Shown here: positions 25,012-35,965 of the stretch, piece after piece
How positions within the stretch are numbered: position 1 is the stretch's first letter
Layout of the letters: every line of letters starts with the position of its first letter
NCBI GenBank assembly: GCA_032988165.1
Contig: JANTQF010000076.1
Coordinates: 1-64,000 of the forward strand
DNA from: Emmonsiellopsis sp. PD_33
Lineage: Eukaryota; Ascomycota; Eurotiomycetes; Onygenales; Ajellomycetaceae
Length of the DNA: 64,000 nucleotides
Reading direction: 5' to 3'
Made by a program: the position numbers and the translations under genes
The notes under the pieces: model-generated
Told to the model about the DNA's origin: nothing
The model's database searches: none
What the model saw: only the letters and a program-made list of their open reading frames with translations

Positions 25012-25683
25012 AGCACCTACCTATGTATGTAGTTGCCTATTAACATAACTCCCAGCTCGCTCAACACCGATACGACAACCAATCTAGCAGCCACGAGACG
25101 GAGATATAATCAATTAATGAATGGTCATTTAAGCTAATTAATTAGTTACGGTATGATCTAAAAGGGCCAACCGACACAGCACAGCACCCAGCCATGAACC
25201 ATGAGAAGGATTATTAAGGCTCATCAATGAAAAGAAACCCCATGTATCGAATAAACGAAGATGAAGACGAATCCACCCCCGTAGGCAAGACCTGGGTAGG
25301 AGGTTCTATGTATGTAACTGGGGAAAGATAATAAACCTTACATGCCTACGAAAAGACAGCCGTCATCAAAGAGATTCATTATACTGGTGTTGGTGGTTTA
25401 TAATACCACAGACCAACATGAAAAGTGGGAAAAGAAAGAAATAATAAAAAAGATTATCCTCGAATTCCTAAAATGAAAAGGCGCTTCTACGCTCCCAACC
25501 CACACATACATCAGTCATCATCATGGATCGGCATATCCGTTCGTAAAAAAATTATTTTATAATATAAATTCGTATCGTTGCAACCGGGAGAGGATCAGAG
25601 CAGTGTCAATGCAAGATATGACCTGGATAGAGCGGCGATGGGCTACCCTCTCATCTTCGCAGCAGTATCCCATGCATACCTTG
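25012..25683. other. Unique DNA between the island and the APH-like gene
   Basis: CG-containing sequence of normal composition starting right after the TA target dinucleotide. It should hold the 3' UTR of the minus-strand gene ending at 25,684. No gene or repeat was recognised. Confidence 0.5.
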
Positions 25684-27168
25684 TCAAAAAAGCCGCTGCA
25701 GTTGTGGGTACTCGACCGAGTATTTCGAGATGACCTTCCGTTTCCAAAAGTCGAACGGCTCCTGCACGGCGGCGGCGGCGTTGTCGTCTCCGTCACGGAT
25801 AAACGCCTTCCTCAGACCCTGGAATAGCGCCTCGAACTCCTTTTGGTCGCTCGTCCAACTGTCACCCAACGAGTAGAGGAATCGCTGCAGTTTCCGGCCT
25901 TTTAGCACGATATCGGCCAAGTCGGGTCGGTTCCGTTGCCGGTAAATATCGGCGAATTCGAGTTCGTCAGGAGAAAGGGAATTGTCGCCGTCAACAAAGG
26001 CACGCATTGGCCAGAGCATGGGAGGGGAGCTAAAGGCGTATTCTTTGGATTTGATAGCGGCAGATGACCAGTTGGTTATGCCTGTGATGTTACCGTCATC
26101 GTCGACAAAGATATGATGGGCAACTTCGCAGAAATGTTTTAAATAGAATGGGCCTCCTTCTTTGCTATTGGTCGCGCCTACCAACTCTTGTATCATGTGT
26201 AATCGCCAAAGGTAGGAGAGGAAGTGGGCCACGGGTAGGCTGGAAAAACCACCGTCGCTAATTATGTCTAATTGCAGGTGCATAATGGCTCGTAGTGACG
26301 CATTTAGGCTCGAAAAGGGGCCAATTGGCGTTTGGGAGTCGCGAAAGAGCGCAAGCTGAGCGTAGCCTCCAATGTTGATCTCCCCGTCGTCAGATGGAAC
26401 AATCGATCCTGTCATTTCGAATGGATGGCGTTCCAGTTCCAGCGATATATCTACCAGTTGTTCCAGGATTTTTGTGCGCAGTGACTTGCTTGCGGTCTCC
26501 CACTGCAGCCTCCGTCCCTTGATCTTCTTTAAGAGAACGTAAGAGACACCCAGGGGGTTGTCGGGAGAATCGACCCAGCCAAAATGGCATACCTCCGGGG
26601 CGGGCACACGAGTCTTTTGGAGGAATTTTAGCGTGAACATTTCACTCAGAAATATATATTTCTGCACCGGAAGGGGTGGAAGAGCGCCATGCCTCAGCCG
26701 TATCCGAGCATTCCACACCTCTCCATCCTGGAAGTTTATATCGATATGGCAATCGGAGTCGGTTGCGTGGCTTAGGACGAGCCGCAGCTGGGCCTCCCGG
26801 TCGAGGGCTAAAGCGGGGATCGTACACGGGGTGCCACGGCGAAGACTGCTCGCCAGCGTAGTCAGGGCGGGGGCATTCAGCTGATCGAGGGTGGCGGAAA
26901 TGTGAGCACGGCGGGCGGAGGAGTAGGCGTCACGGTAGGCGTCGGGGTTGGTCTCCTTGAATCAGAGTCAGCGGGCAGGCTCGGGAGATAGTGGCTGGTT
27001 CCCCAGAACAGGAGATGGCGGCGTAGTCTGTCTTGCCTCAGAAGGACATATATGAGAAGCTGACTTCATGTGGAGGCCACACAGGTTCCTGGAGCAGAGC
27101 AAACAGCCCCCATGCTTGCGAGCGGCCGACTTGGAGCAGCCGGGCACGTCACAACCTCGAAGAGGCAT
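25684..27168 (-). CDS. AN1-type zinc finger plus APH/kinase-like protein, probable pseudoenzyme
   Basis: Exon 1 is 27168-27037 (44 codons) and exon 2 is 26955-25684, giving 467 aa. The proposed 81-nt intron has a GC-AG form (GAG|GCAAGA ... CTGAC ... TTCAAG|GAG); no good GT donor gives a family-like junction. Residues 6-41 carry C-X4-C-X10-C-X2-C-X4-C-X2-H-X5-H-X-C, the AN1 zinc-finger pattern with a wider first spacing. Residues of about 70-420 resemble fungal aminoglycoside-phosphotransferase-like proteins: EMFTLKFLQKTRVPAPEV, then HIFVDDDGNITGI, then AFSSPPMLWP. In that family I expect an Asp after HF and IIDWE as the metal-binding motif. Here the positions read KHFCEV (Cys 320) and ITNWS (Asn 339), so phosphotransfer is doubtful. 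Its 3' end lies only about 0.7 kb from the mutated island. Confidence 0.78.
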
Positions 27169-30100
27169 AATATGGCTGCACAGCTACATATATGGACACC
27201 ACGCAGACGGGGACAGGGGGGCTGTAGAGGCTAAAAGCGAGCGGAATGGAGAAGACGGGCGGTGAACGAGCGTGGACAGTCAGACGGAGTTGTGAGGTGT
27301 AATGGGGTGAGGTTGGAGCGAGGTTGGAACTTGGAGTGTGGGAAGAAGGAGCCGCATGACGGACTGGGTTAGTTAGCTAATAAGGCGGGTGATGACTACA
27401 ACAACTTCCCCCACCACGACAACCTCGTCTTCTCTTCTCTACTCTTCTCTACTCTACTCTACTCTACTCTACTCTACTCTACTCTGCTCCTCTACTGCTC
27501 TACTCCCCGACTACTCTCTGCTCGTGCTGTCCCTGCCTGCTCCCGCCATAAACCCCATCTGCTGCCTTTGAGCCCAGCACCCCCTAACCGTCCAGTAGCG
27601 ACACGTCGGCTGCCCTGCCGTGTAACGGGTTTGAAGAAGAAAGGAGACCGCTCAGGGAGGCGGCCATTGACGGCGCCAATCAGATCCCCCAGTCCTCGAT
27701 CTGCTGTGGTCAGGCGAGGATGTAGCTGGGGCGTTGCTTTGTGACGCCCACAGCGTATCCTGGTCCACGGCTGCCGTTGAAAATGCAAATGACTTCATCA
27801 TCCCGGCTCCGCATTGACCAGCCAGCTGCCTAAAGGATCGACCCCCGAATGCCGTGGCCAAGGGCAGGGCTCTCTCGCCTAATCCCGCCCTATCCTATTT
27901 CCCTTCCCTTCAAATACCCTATTAAACGGGCTGCCTGCTCCTTCAAGAACCTCACCAATAGATAGTCAATTATCCACTCCTCGATGATAGCCATTAAATC
28001 AGTTTCCCCCGTTGCGTGGTGTGATTCACTTAGGCGGGATTTTGGGCTTGTTCTAGGGGCTTTGCGGGCCCCCTTTAACCAAACCTGCCCCTCCCCATAG
28101 CCATTCCCAGACACAGTCACGTCAATCAATCGAAGATCCATGGTTGATTCTATGAGAAAAACCACCGCCTTTCAGTGACCATATATATCTCCACAGAAAG
28201 CTATTCTCCTAATCATTAAATAACCCAATACTTTAGGGCGCACCGTTTCTTATTTAGTGTTGTCGAAGATCTGCGCGGAAGACCAGAACGAAGAAGTAGT
28301 CTCATTCTAAGCGATTCTCGAAATTTTGCTCGAGAACGTCTCCTGCACGGACCCGGATCACAGCATCTGCTCAGCGCCAAAACCTCAAGGAATAGGGGGT
28401 TGAGAACTGCCAAATTCCGAAATCCGAGACGCCATTGTTACAGGAGACAATGATGTTGCACGTATTCCGAGAAAGGACGGAGAATGGCCCACTGCCGCTC
28501 TTCCGCCCAGATTACATCAAGCTTCACTTGATTTACTATCCCAGCCGGTCGACCCAACCCACTGGCTAGATATTTCGGTTTATGAAGTACCTTTTCCAAC
28601 ACAAATCCCGACAACTCATGGCTGCAGATGACCCTCTCCCCATCCGGTCCCTTGCCGCTCCAATTCTTGATCATGGCGGGGACGATGGGGTATGCACCGG
28701 AAAGGGGCTGGCAGCGGAACCTCGCCTACGTCCCAGACTTGCAGCCGACGGTTTTGCCCAGTAAGGCGTCGATCTTAAGCCTGCAATTAGGAGACATGCA
28801 ATTTGATACCCCTTCTTTCCTATTTCAAATTCCACCTTTCATAAACCCCTTACCCTCCTCCCGTGACACCTATGGCGTCAGCGATAGGCAGCGGAAAAAT
28901 TCCCGAACACTGATTCGGGTGTTCGCGATGAGCCTTTAGTTCGCGAGTGATCGCCCTAGGAGGGGAACCCTGAAGAGTAACAGATGACCAGCATTTTTCA
29001 CTCTTTCTTGTTTTGTTGGTAGGTTTATTCAACCAGACCTGGCGCCAATTGGTTATAGATTATGGCCTATGTCATTTTCGTGCCTGTCAGTATTGCGATC
29101 GTCTTCACATTGTGCAATGTCAACTCGTGCGTTTCCCCTGTGTGTGAAACCGTTACTCTGGAGACCCGAAGCTGATCTGGGTAGAAGGATCGTCCGATAT
29201 TTCTTGTTAACAGAACTTTGTCCATCCCGCCGCGGAGAGTGCATCATTCTAACAGTGAATAATCATGATACTCAACATGACTTCTCCCTATGTTCCCTAC
29301 ATAAATCCCAATGCCCTAAAATAAAGCCAGATTCAACGAACCAGGACGACGCTAAAAACATGCCATTGCTCCTCAGAAAGCAAACTGGAGCTAATCATCC
29401 CAACCCATGACCCATGACGTCTAGGTCTATCCAGCAATTTCAAATGAGCAGCCAAGAGAAGCACTAGTTACGTCATATATATCTAACCGGCCTGGCTATC
29501 CATCGTTTGCTTCGCAATATGACATATCAACAGGTGGCAATTGAGCACCACGCCATCGAGATGGCAGATGATCGCCATAGGGAGCTTGAGAATACCTCAT
29601 GCCAGTTATTATCCCTTGATCGTGTGTATCCCATGAGCCAGCAGCCGACGACAGCGAACCCAGCAAATACCAAAAGAACGATTTCTCATTCCCAGAAACA
29701 GTCCGTGTCTCGCCAACCTAGCCCTGTTAAATAGCGATTGAGAACCGGCGCCAAAACATACGCAAGCGCATCCATCTATCGACAATCAACAGCTATAAGA
29801 TATCCGCCCCCCACCCCCCCCCCCTTCCTCGGACGATATAGTGATCTCCGCCCGAAGAGCAGGTTCAGCATGATAATCGGACTAGTTGATTCGATTCTCG
29901 TTAACTTACTCTGCCTTGTCAAATTGCTTTCTATGGTGTTTCGGTAGCTAACGAGCAAGCAAGCTATGGGTTTGTTGATTTGACAATCTCGTGAATATGG
30001 GAGGCCTATTTCATCCACACTGGCGTACCTGCAGACATGCACTCAAGCGCATGGAGGATATCATATCTACATTAGCAGGAAAAGGCAATTTCAGCTTCCC

Positions 30101-30904
30101 GATAGCTGTAAACCACAAACTAGCAGAGCACATGACCATTTCCACCCCATGACATGAACGCTGGCTAGATAGATACCTATTTTAAACGTGTAGATGTCAT
30201 TTCAATGCAGGATACATACGATGAGGAGAGTTTCTCAAGAGATCAGGGTATACATGTAGATATCTTCTATCCTCCATTGCTGGGGTACCATGCCATATTC
30301 GCTATCTTATTCCATCCATCTCATCTCATCCCATTCCGTTCATATAATATAGGTAGATAGATAGGTGGATGGGTATCTCAAAAGCATCGACTCATTCTAT
30401 CTATCTCATGATTCATAGTGGGTATGGTATAACGTATCAATGTATGTATGTAGAGGACTTGGAGAGAGAGGGGGGGGAGGGGGGGGTTGAATTGGCCAGT
30501 GCAAACACACAAGAGCCAAATGAAACCAAATAAAGTAAAATAGGATAAAAATCATTACATAAACCTTAGCCGTAGCCGTGGCTACGGATGACATCATGGG
30601 TATGTATGTATGTATGTATGCAAGGGGGTTGGTTGATTTAAAAATCGAAAACGAAAAGGGTAAAGGAAAGAAGAAACGGTCCAACGCCGATGCATAACGA
30701 AAAAAACATAAAAAAAGGGGTGGTGAAATGGGAACTGTAAACAGTGAAAAATGTAACAAATAGGAAAGAAAGGAAAAACGTAAAAAACTATGCTCAATCA
30801 ATCCATAACTCATTCATTCGTTCGTTCATCCATCCATCAATCCATCCATATAAAAAAACACCACCCCTCCCACCACACGCCAACCAACCAATAAATAAAC
30901 CAAA
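27169..30904. other. Gene-free interval of 3.7 kb
   Basis: Between the 5' end of the AN1/APH-like gene and the 3' end of the 927-aa gene. Open frames here (for example 28,628-28,939 plus, 27,890-28,165 minus) have no recognisable domains or family-like composition. A pentanucleotide microsatellite and C/G homopolymer runs (near 29,808-29,823 and 30,468-30,488) occur. The right part, about 30,000-30,900, probably includes a long 3' UTR of the minus-strand gene. Confidence 0.45.
27440..27485. repeat. (ACTCT)n pentanucleotide microsatellite
   Basis: At least seven consecutive CTCTA/ACTCT units, read directly, with imperfect CTT-containing units to the left. Confidence 0.9.
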
Positions 30905-33688
30905 TCAATATTTCCTCCGACTCCTATAATCCCCCTCCCCCCCCTCCGCCACCTCCACATACCCCCTCTCCTCATCCTCCTCATCCTCCTCAAGCACAAC
31001 AGGCGTCCTCCTCTCCGTCCTCCTCTTCGGCCTCCTCCTCCTCGAACTAGAAATATTACTCGCCGAATCTGACGGCGCAATCTCCGACACCCCATCGTCG
31101 ATCCCATCATCCGTTGAGCTATCCCATGCCATACCGCCGCCATTATATCCGCCGAAGCCCGACGCGGGAGTCCCGGACAACACCTCCAACCCGCCACCAC
31201 CGGCAGAGCTACCGCGACGTGCAAGGCTGGCAACCTGTAAGCCGGCGCCCCGCTCGCGGAGCTCGGCGCGGATGGCTTCGGCCTTGACGTGGACCATTTC
31301 GAAGGCGTCTTCAAGCGCTTCCATGCCGAGGTAGATGTTTCGTTCGATTTCGGCCAGGGCGGCGATTTCCGTTTCCTCGTCAACGGAGATGGGGGCGCCG
31401 AAGGAGGCTGGGGAGGCTGTGGACGCGCGGGAGGGGTGCTGGGCGCTGACGTTGCGGAGGCGGCCGTGGGAGGCTTGGGAAGCGGGTCGTGCAGAGCCCG
31501 GGCGCGTGCTGTAGCCGGTACGCTGTACAGGGGGGGCGGAGGCGGAGTGGAGGAGGTCGTCGTCGGCGCCGCTGCGGAGGAAGCCGTCGAAGCGGCCGGA
31601 GATGAGGATGTCCCATTCATCATTACTGATGGCGGCGAGGGTTGCGAGGACGTGGTGCATGGATGGGTTGTTGAGGAGGTACAGGGCTGTTTCTGGGTCG
31701 CGGGGCGGGGTAGGGAGTCTGTAGAGGCGTTGGATGGCGGCACCGGACTGGACGAGGGACTCTGGGCGATCGCGGGGTTTGGGGGTTTCTCGTTTTGGTT
31801 CAGGGGCTACCATGGGGATTTCGAGGAGGGCACTGAAGGTTTCTCGTTGGTGTTTGTTGAGGTAGGTTAACATGGCGAACATTAGAGTCTCGTCATCGAC
31901 TTCTTCTGGCGGACTGCCTGTCTGCTGGTTGTTGTGGGAAAGCCATTTGTCAACTGCCTGTTTCGTCTTTCGGGATTGGCGAACGTAGTGGTCTCTAAAC
32001 TCTTCCGGCACGTCGATGTCCATTTTCTGCATGGGCTCGCGGCCATCAGAATTGGTGACATCCACAGCACCGGGTTCGAATGCAATGTTGAATGGAGGCC
32101 AGGGTGGAAGTTCCTGTCGTCCAGAAACAAGTTCGAGAACCTCCCCCCAGCTCACTCCTTCCGAATCTTCGGTGGCCTCGGTTGGATAGCACATTACGCA
32201 CTGGCAGTCTTCCGAGGAAATGTCTCTGGCAAACACAGCTTCTAGCCGATCAAGTAATCTTCTAGCAACAGATCGGTACCCTGTAGCCACAGCAAGGGAC
32301 CCGCCCTTTGACATGACTTGGCCGTAATCCTCTAGTAATTTAGTAAACGGTTCGAACAACTTCAACCCAACATCCTGTGGCCGGAAGAAATGTTGCGGCA
32401 TGTTTGCAGATTCCCCTGCCCCAAGGAAATTTTTGGGAACATGATACCGAAGTCCGCCATTGTAGAGTAAGTAGTCGACCTTGGGTATGGAAACAGGCAT
32501 GTCAGGGGGCGGGGGTGGAGGAGGAGGCAGGCCAGAGGCCGGAGGTTGAGCATTATTAGATTCATGCGGATTATGCCTCCTAGATGAATATTCCTTTCGG
32601 GTAGGCGTGAACGGAGAACCGCGTCGAGGCTCACTGCTGGCGGGACGTTGGTAGGATACAGGTTGGTTTGGGGCGATGGACGTGGCGTCCGAGTCGATGG
32701 CGGAGGATGAAACTTCTATCTCTGCTATAGCTGACTGCCTTGGTGACTCGGACTTTTCTTTCTGGTATGAGGACCGCTTCGTCGATTCTCCCTTCCCGGA
32801 CGAACGGTTCGACTTGGACGGACTGGACGGTTTCTGCCCAAGCTGGAGAGACTCAAAGAGTTTCTTCCCCGGCGTGCTGGGCCTAGAAGGTTTGCTACTT
32901 GATTTGGAGCCTTCATCCGACTTTCGACGCACACTTGACGTAGATTCTTTGACAGTCGGCTTCGGTCTAGACTTTTTCTTCTTCTCCTTCTCATCCTGGT
33001 CCTTCCCGGAACCCTTTTTCTCCTCCGATTTCTTGGTTCCACTCGTAACGCTGTCTCTCCTCGTAGACTGCTGGTCGATATTCGTCAACGGCGGACTTGG
33101 TGGCGAACGTGTGGTAGAGTGACGTTTCGACCCAGCCTCTGCTCCCGTAGTATTAATAGCGTCGTTCCCAGCCTTGCCATTTGTCTCGTTGCCCGTCGTT
33201 ATATCGGTGGGTTCGGGAGTCAGGATATCTACTCCATGCAGGTTGTCCCTACTCCCCACCAGCTCCTTGCTATGGGCTTTCGAGAATGTCGGGTAGGGCA
33301 AGCTGGGCCGGGACTCTATGAAAGAAGCAGAGGAGGGGCGAGAATTCGACTCGACTGAGGGCATTGATGGATTAGATATACGCTGCCTGAGGTCTCCGGT
33401 GACGACTCTCCGGCGTTCTCTGAGCTCCCTGGTCGCAGGGCTGCTGGTCTTTGTTCTGCTGGCCGCCTGTGAGAAGCGTATTTCATGCCGTAGACGGTCG
33501 GAAAGTCTGGTTCCGTCTCTGTCAGCCGCGGTGGAGGTGGTAGTGCTGTCTGCATCAGCGGATGGTGGGGGGGAGCGGTATCGAGGGGCGCGTCTGTCTC
33601 GGTCTCTGTCTCTGGTTCTCTCTCCGTCTCTGTCCTTCTCTCGCTCACTTCGTCGTGGGCGATCCCGCTCTCGGTCCTTGGAGGGCAT
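30905..33688 (-). CDS. Large low-complexity protein of unknown function (927 aa)
   Basis: A single long frame. The frame extends 10 codons upstream only through a GTG, so the ATG at 33688 (MPSKDRERDR) is the start. Residues 1-60 are rich in Arg/Asp/Glu dipeptides, like RS/RD-type nuclear proteins. Residues 60-400 are Ser/Pro/Lys-rich and disordered, with Lys-rich patches that could be nuclear localisation signals. A run of eight Pro precedes a compact, probably folded core beginning VDYLLYNGGLRYHVPKNFL and running through HFFRPQDVGLKLFEPF and a Cys pair (CQCVMC), about residues 415-560. A second ordered region is near residues 590-720 (YLLNNPSMHHVLATLAAI). The C-terminus is basic and then acidic (EEDEEDEE). 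I do not recognise the family. The ordered core and codon use support a real gene, but no function can be assigned. Confidence 0.8.
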   Translation of the reverse strand: MPSKDRERDRPRRSEREKDRDGERTRDRDRDRRAPRYRSPPPSADADSTTTSTAADRDGTRLSDRLRHEIRFSQAASRTKTSSPATRELRERRRVVTGDLRQRISNPSMPSVESNSRPSSASFIESRPSLPYPTFSKAHSKELVGSRDNLHGVDILTPEPTDITTGNETNGKAGNDAINTTGAEAGSKRHSTTRSPPSPPLTNIDQQSTRRDSVTSGTKKSEEKKGSGKDQDEKEKKKKSRPKPTVKESTSSVRRKSDEGSKSSSKPSRPSTPGKKLFESLQLGQKPSSPSKSNRSSGKGESTKRSSYQKEKSESPRQSAIAEIEVSSSAIDSDATSIAPNQPVSYQRPASSEPRRGSPFTPTRKEYSSRRHNPHESNNAQPPASGLPPPPPPPPDMPVSIPKVDYLLYNGGLRYHVPKNFLGAGESANMPQHFFRPQDVGLKLFEPFTKLLEDYGQVMSKGGSLAVATGYRSVARRLLDRLEAVFARDISSEDCQCVMCYPTEATEDSEGVSWGEVLELVSGRQELPPWPPFNIAFEPGAVDVTNSDGREPMQKMDIDVPEEFRDHYVRQSRKTKQAVDKWLSHNNQQTGSPPEEVDDETLMFAMLTYLNKHQRETFSALLEIPMVAPEPKRETPKPRDRPESLVQSGAAIQRLYRLPTPPRDPETALYLLNNPSMHHVLATLAAISNDEWDILISGRFDGFLRSGADDDLLHSASAPPVQRTGYSTRPGSARPASQASHGRLRNVSAQHPSRASTASPASFGAPISVDEETEIAALAEIERNIYLGMEALEDAFEMVHVKAEAIRAELRERGAGLQVASLARRGSSAGGGGLEVLSGTPASGFGGYNGGGMAWDSSTDDGIDDGVSEIAPSDSASNISSSRRRRPKRRTERRTPVVLEEDEEDEERGYVEVAEGGEGDYRSRRKY

Positions 33689-34511
33689 GACGCACGTTGA
33701 GCAACAGCCCACACACACACAGACCAGGAAGCGGGCTTGGGGTGGGAGATTCGATGTGGCGTGTGCTCCGCTCTGGGCCTACTAGAGGGCTACCGGACTG
33801 ATCCCAGCCACAGATAGGGTGTGCAGTGCGGCATCAGAGCTCGCTAGCGGGCAAGGAATCGCTGCTAATGCCTGTCGCTTGTGGCTTCTATTCAGACCTG
33901 GTTTGGGTTTAAGGCGCCGCGATGCGCGGGCGATCTGGCTGCTGTGGTTGGCCCGCTGTGGCCTGTTCTATTCTATTTTATTTCCTTTTTCTCGTTTGGC
34001 GCGCGAGTGGACACTGGAGGGTTGTTGGCGGCGTGGAGGGTTCGGGCAGACAGGCGGCAGCGCGCACAAGGGCTGCAGTGTTGCACGAGAGACGGCGCCG
34101 AAGCGTGATGGATGGCCCAAAGAGAGGTTCAATCGGCTGCGACAAGCTGCAGGCATGGCATCGCGGCCAATCGGAGCGGTGGAGGCAACGTGGTTGGGCT
34201 GGTGATGTTGGGCGTCGTGGAGCTGGCGAGGTGAGGTTGAGGTTGATATCAGCGCCAACTCTTGTGGTGGATGTTGATGTCGAGTCGTCAACAGCAGCTG
34301 CCATTCACCCCGCGTCGACAACACAACAAAGAGTTATCATCGTCTAGAGGCAAGTTCTTCGATTTGCTTTGTATATTACAGTCCCACAGCACCGTGTCAA
34401 ACAGTGTAACTGCGACGATATATATATGTCCAGAAGTAGATATCTATTTGCTATGTTCCATATATGCCCGTGGATCAATGTCTATATATCCCAAAAGCCG
34501 AGCGATATGTC
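33689..34511. other. Intergenic promoter region of the 927-aa gene
   Basis: Between the start of the 927-aa gene and the end of the glycosylase gene, both on the minus strand. Open frames on both strands are short and overlapping. Nothing else was recognised. Confidence 0.5.
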
Positions 34512-35351
34512 CTACCCGTCCGTCTTCGTATCCAAAACATTCTTGTCAAAATACACCGATGTCTCCCCCGTCATACTCTGCAGAACCCACTTCCCGTCCG
34601 CTTCCAGGGCGATGCCCCCCTTGCGCGCGGCACGAAGAAGCAACTTACTCGCAGGACGCCTGCTACCCGTCTCCTTATCCCACTCCCATCCCTCCTTCAG
34701 CCACATCCAGGCCAGATACGCGCGTAGTTCCTTATCCTTGGGCACCACCGATTTCCACTCCGGCACAAACTCACCCGGGGCATCTGTGCCTTTCCAATCG
34801 GCCGCGAGACCCCGCAGCTCGTCACGGCAGAATATCCGCCAGCTATCGATGGCATACGAGCCCAGACCGGGCAAATGGGCTACTTCCCAGGCCACGCGGG
34901 GATCCTGGTCGTCTAGGCATTCTCCGGGTTTTACATCGCGCCCATCGCCCTTGACCGGGTAGTGCAGCTTCCTATACCGTTTCCCCTTGACGGGGGTGTT
35001 CTCAGCCCACAGCTTTGCAAGGGCGATGCATTTCCTGGCACGGGCGTTCTGGAAGCCCAGACAGCGGATCATGTCCACGACATCCTCTTCGTCGGCCTCT
35101 GCGAGGGCTGAGACGGTCGGGTAGCGGGCAAAAACCTTGTACAGCACGGGGATGGCAGCCTCGCCGCGGGTGCGGTTGAGGAAGATAGTGGCTATCAGGA
35201 GACGGAACGGATCGTGGGCCAGTTTCTCCTGGATCAGGCCGAAGGAGGCGGCGGCGAGAGGCGGGAAGGGCAAGCAGGACACGGCATGACGGGGTTTGCG
35301 GGGTTTGCGGGCGAAATACGGCGAGGTGGTTTTGGTGCAGCGGCGGGCCAT
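34512..35351 (-). CDS. MBD4-like HhH-GPD DNA glycosylase (G/T mismatch type)
   Basis: 279-aa nuclear base-excision repair enzyme of the HhH-GPD superfamily, without a methyl-CpG-binding domain. DPFRLLIATIFLNRT (residues 47-61) is the conserved opening helix of the fold. LPGLGSYAIDSWRIFC (160-175) is the helix-hairpin-helix plus catalytic segment, with Asp169 in the position of the MBD4 catalytic Asp. Fungal relatives are annotated as 5-methylcytosine G/T mismatch-specific glycosylases, which remove T or U opposite G. The ATG at 35351 is used; the same frame stays open upstream to a pyrimidine-rich CTCTCTCTCTCCAG near 35,446-35,460, which could be a 3' splice site of an upstream exon, but I found no ATG-containing exon. 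The next gene (fasciclin) is divergent. Confidence 0.85.
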   Translation of the reverse strand: MARRCTKTTSPYFARKPRKPRHAVSCLPFPPLAAASFGLIQEKLAHDPFRLLIATIFLNRTRGEAAIPVLYKVFARYPTVSALAEADEEDVVDMIRCLGFQNARARKCIALAKLWAENTPVKGKRYRKLHYPVKGDGRDVKPGECLDDQDPRVAWEVAHLPGLGSYAIDSWRIFCRDELRGLAADWKGTDAPGEFVPEWKSVVPKDKELRAYLAWMWLKEGWEWDKETGSRRPASKLLLRAARKGGIALEADGKWVLQSMTGETSVYFDKNVLDTKTDG

Positions 35352-35965
35352 ATGCCGTGGACCAGAGACAGGCTGCGTCGACGCCGTGTCGTCCGTGTCT
35401 GAGTCTGTCTTTCTATCTTTCTTCTCGTCGTCGTTCGGTTTGGTCTGGAGAGAGAGAGAATGCTGAGTCAGGGATGACTAAGCAATAACTTCCTCACGAC
35501 TTCAAGCCAAGTTCAAAGGTTGAAGAATCAATAACTTGAACTGATATTTATTTAATAAAACTACCAGATTGATAGACTGATAGGTTGATGGGCTTCCACT
35601 GTTCTGAACTTCTCAGCGACTGCGTCCTTGCAACAATATTCATATGGCTGCGTTTGGGCTATGCCCGAGGACTCTGCAGACTGGGCTTCAATCATACTCT
35701 ATCAAACCATATCAAATCATCGTCCTGATATACATTGACTTTGCCGTTCCATGGTCCGACTTACTTACAGATACACTCTATTGGGGACCGTTGGTGACAG
35801 CCAAGATTAACTTCTATGGCCGCTGCAGCTATCGATCTATTGCATCATGGCTGGCGGATATTTGCCGCCTCCGTACTGCGCATCTATATAGGGGTTGCAT
35901 GCTGTTTCTTCATCATTTACCTCCCTGTGTTGCTAACTATCCTATATTTAACAATCTACCTCAAT
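35352..35965. promoter_or_regulatory. Divergent promoter region, glycosylase and fasciclin genes
   Basis: About 0.6 kb between two divergent starts, so it should contain both promoters. In the glycosylase direction it has an in-frame extension ending at a possible splice acceptor. An upstream in-frame extension of the fasciclin frame (from 35,816) is hydrophobic but not preferred as the start. Confidence 0.5.

Noticed and set aside
28628..28939. 103-codon frame in the 3.7-kb gap
   Set aside because: No recognisable domain, no splice partners, overlapping frames on both strands.
31289..31870. 193-codon frame antisense to the 927-aa gene
   Set aside because: Gly/Val/Glu-rich shadow caused by the codon use of the real gene on the other strand.
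35816..35965. 50-codon upstream extension of the fasciclin frame
   Set aside because: Would bury the signal peptide starting at 35,966; the downstream ATG gives a standard secretion signal.
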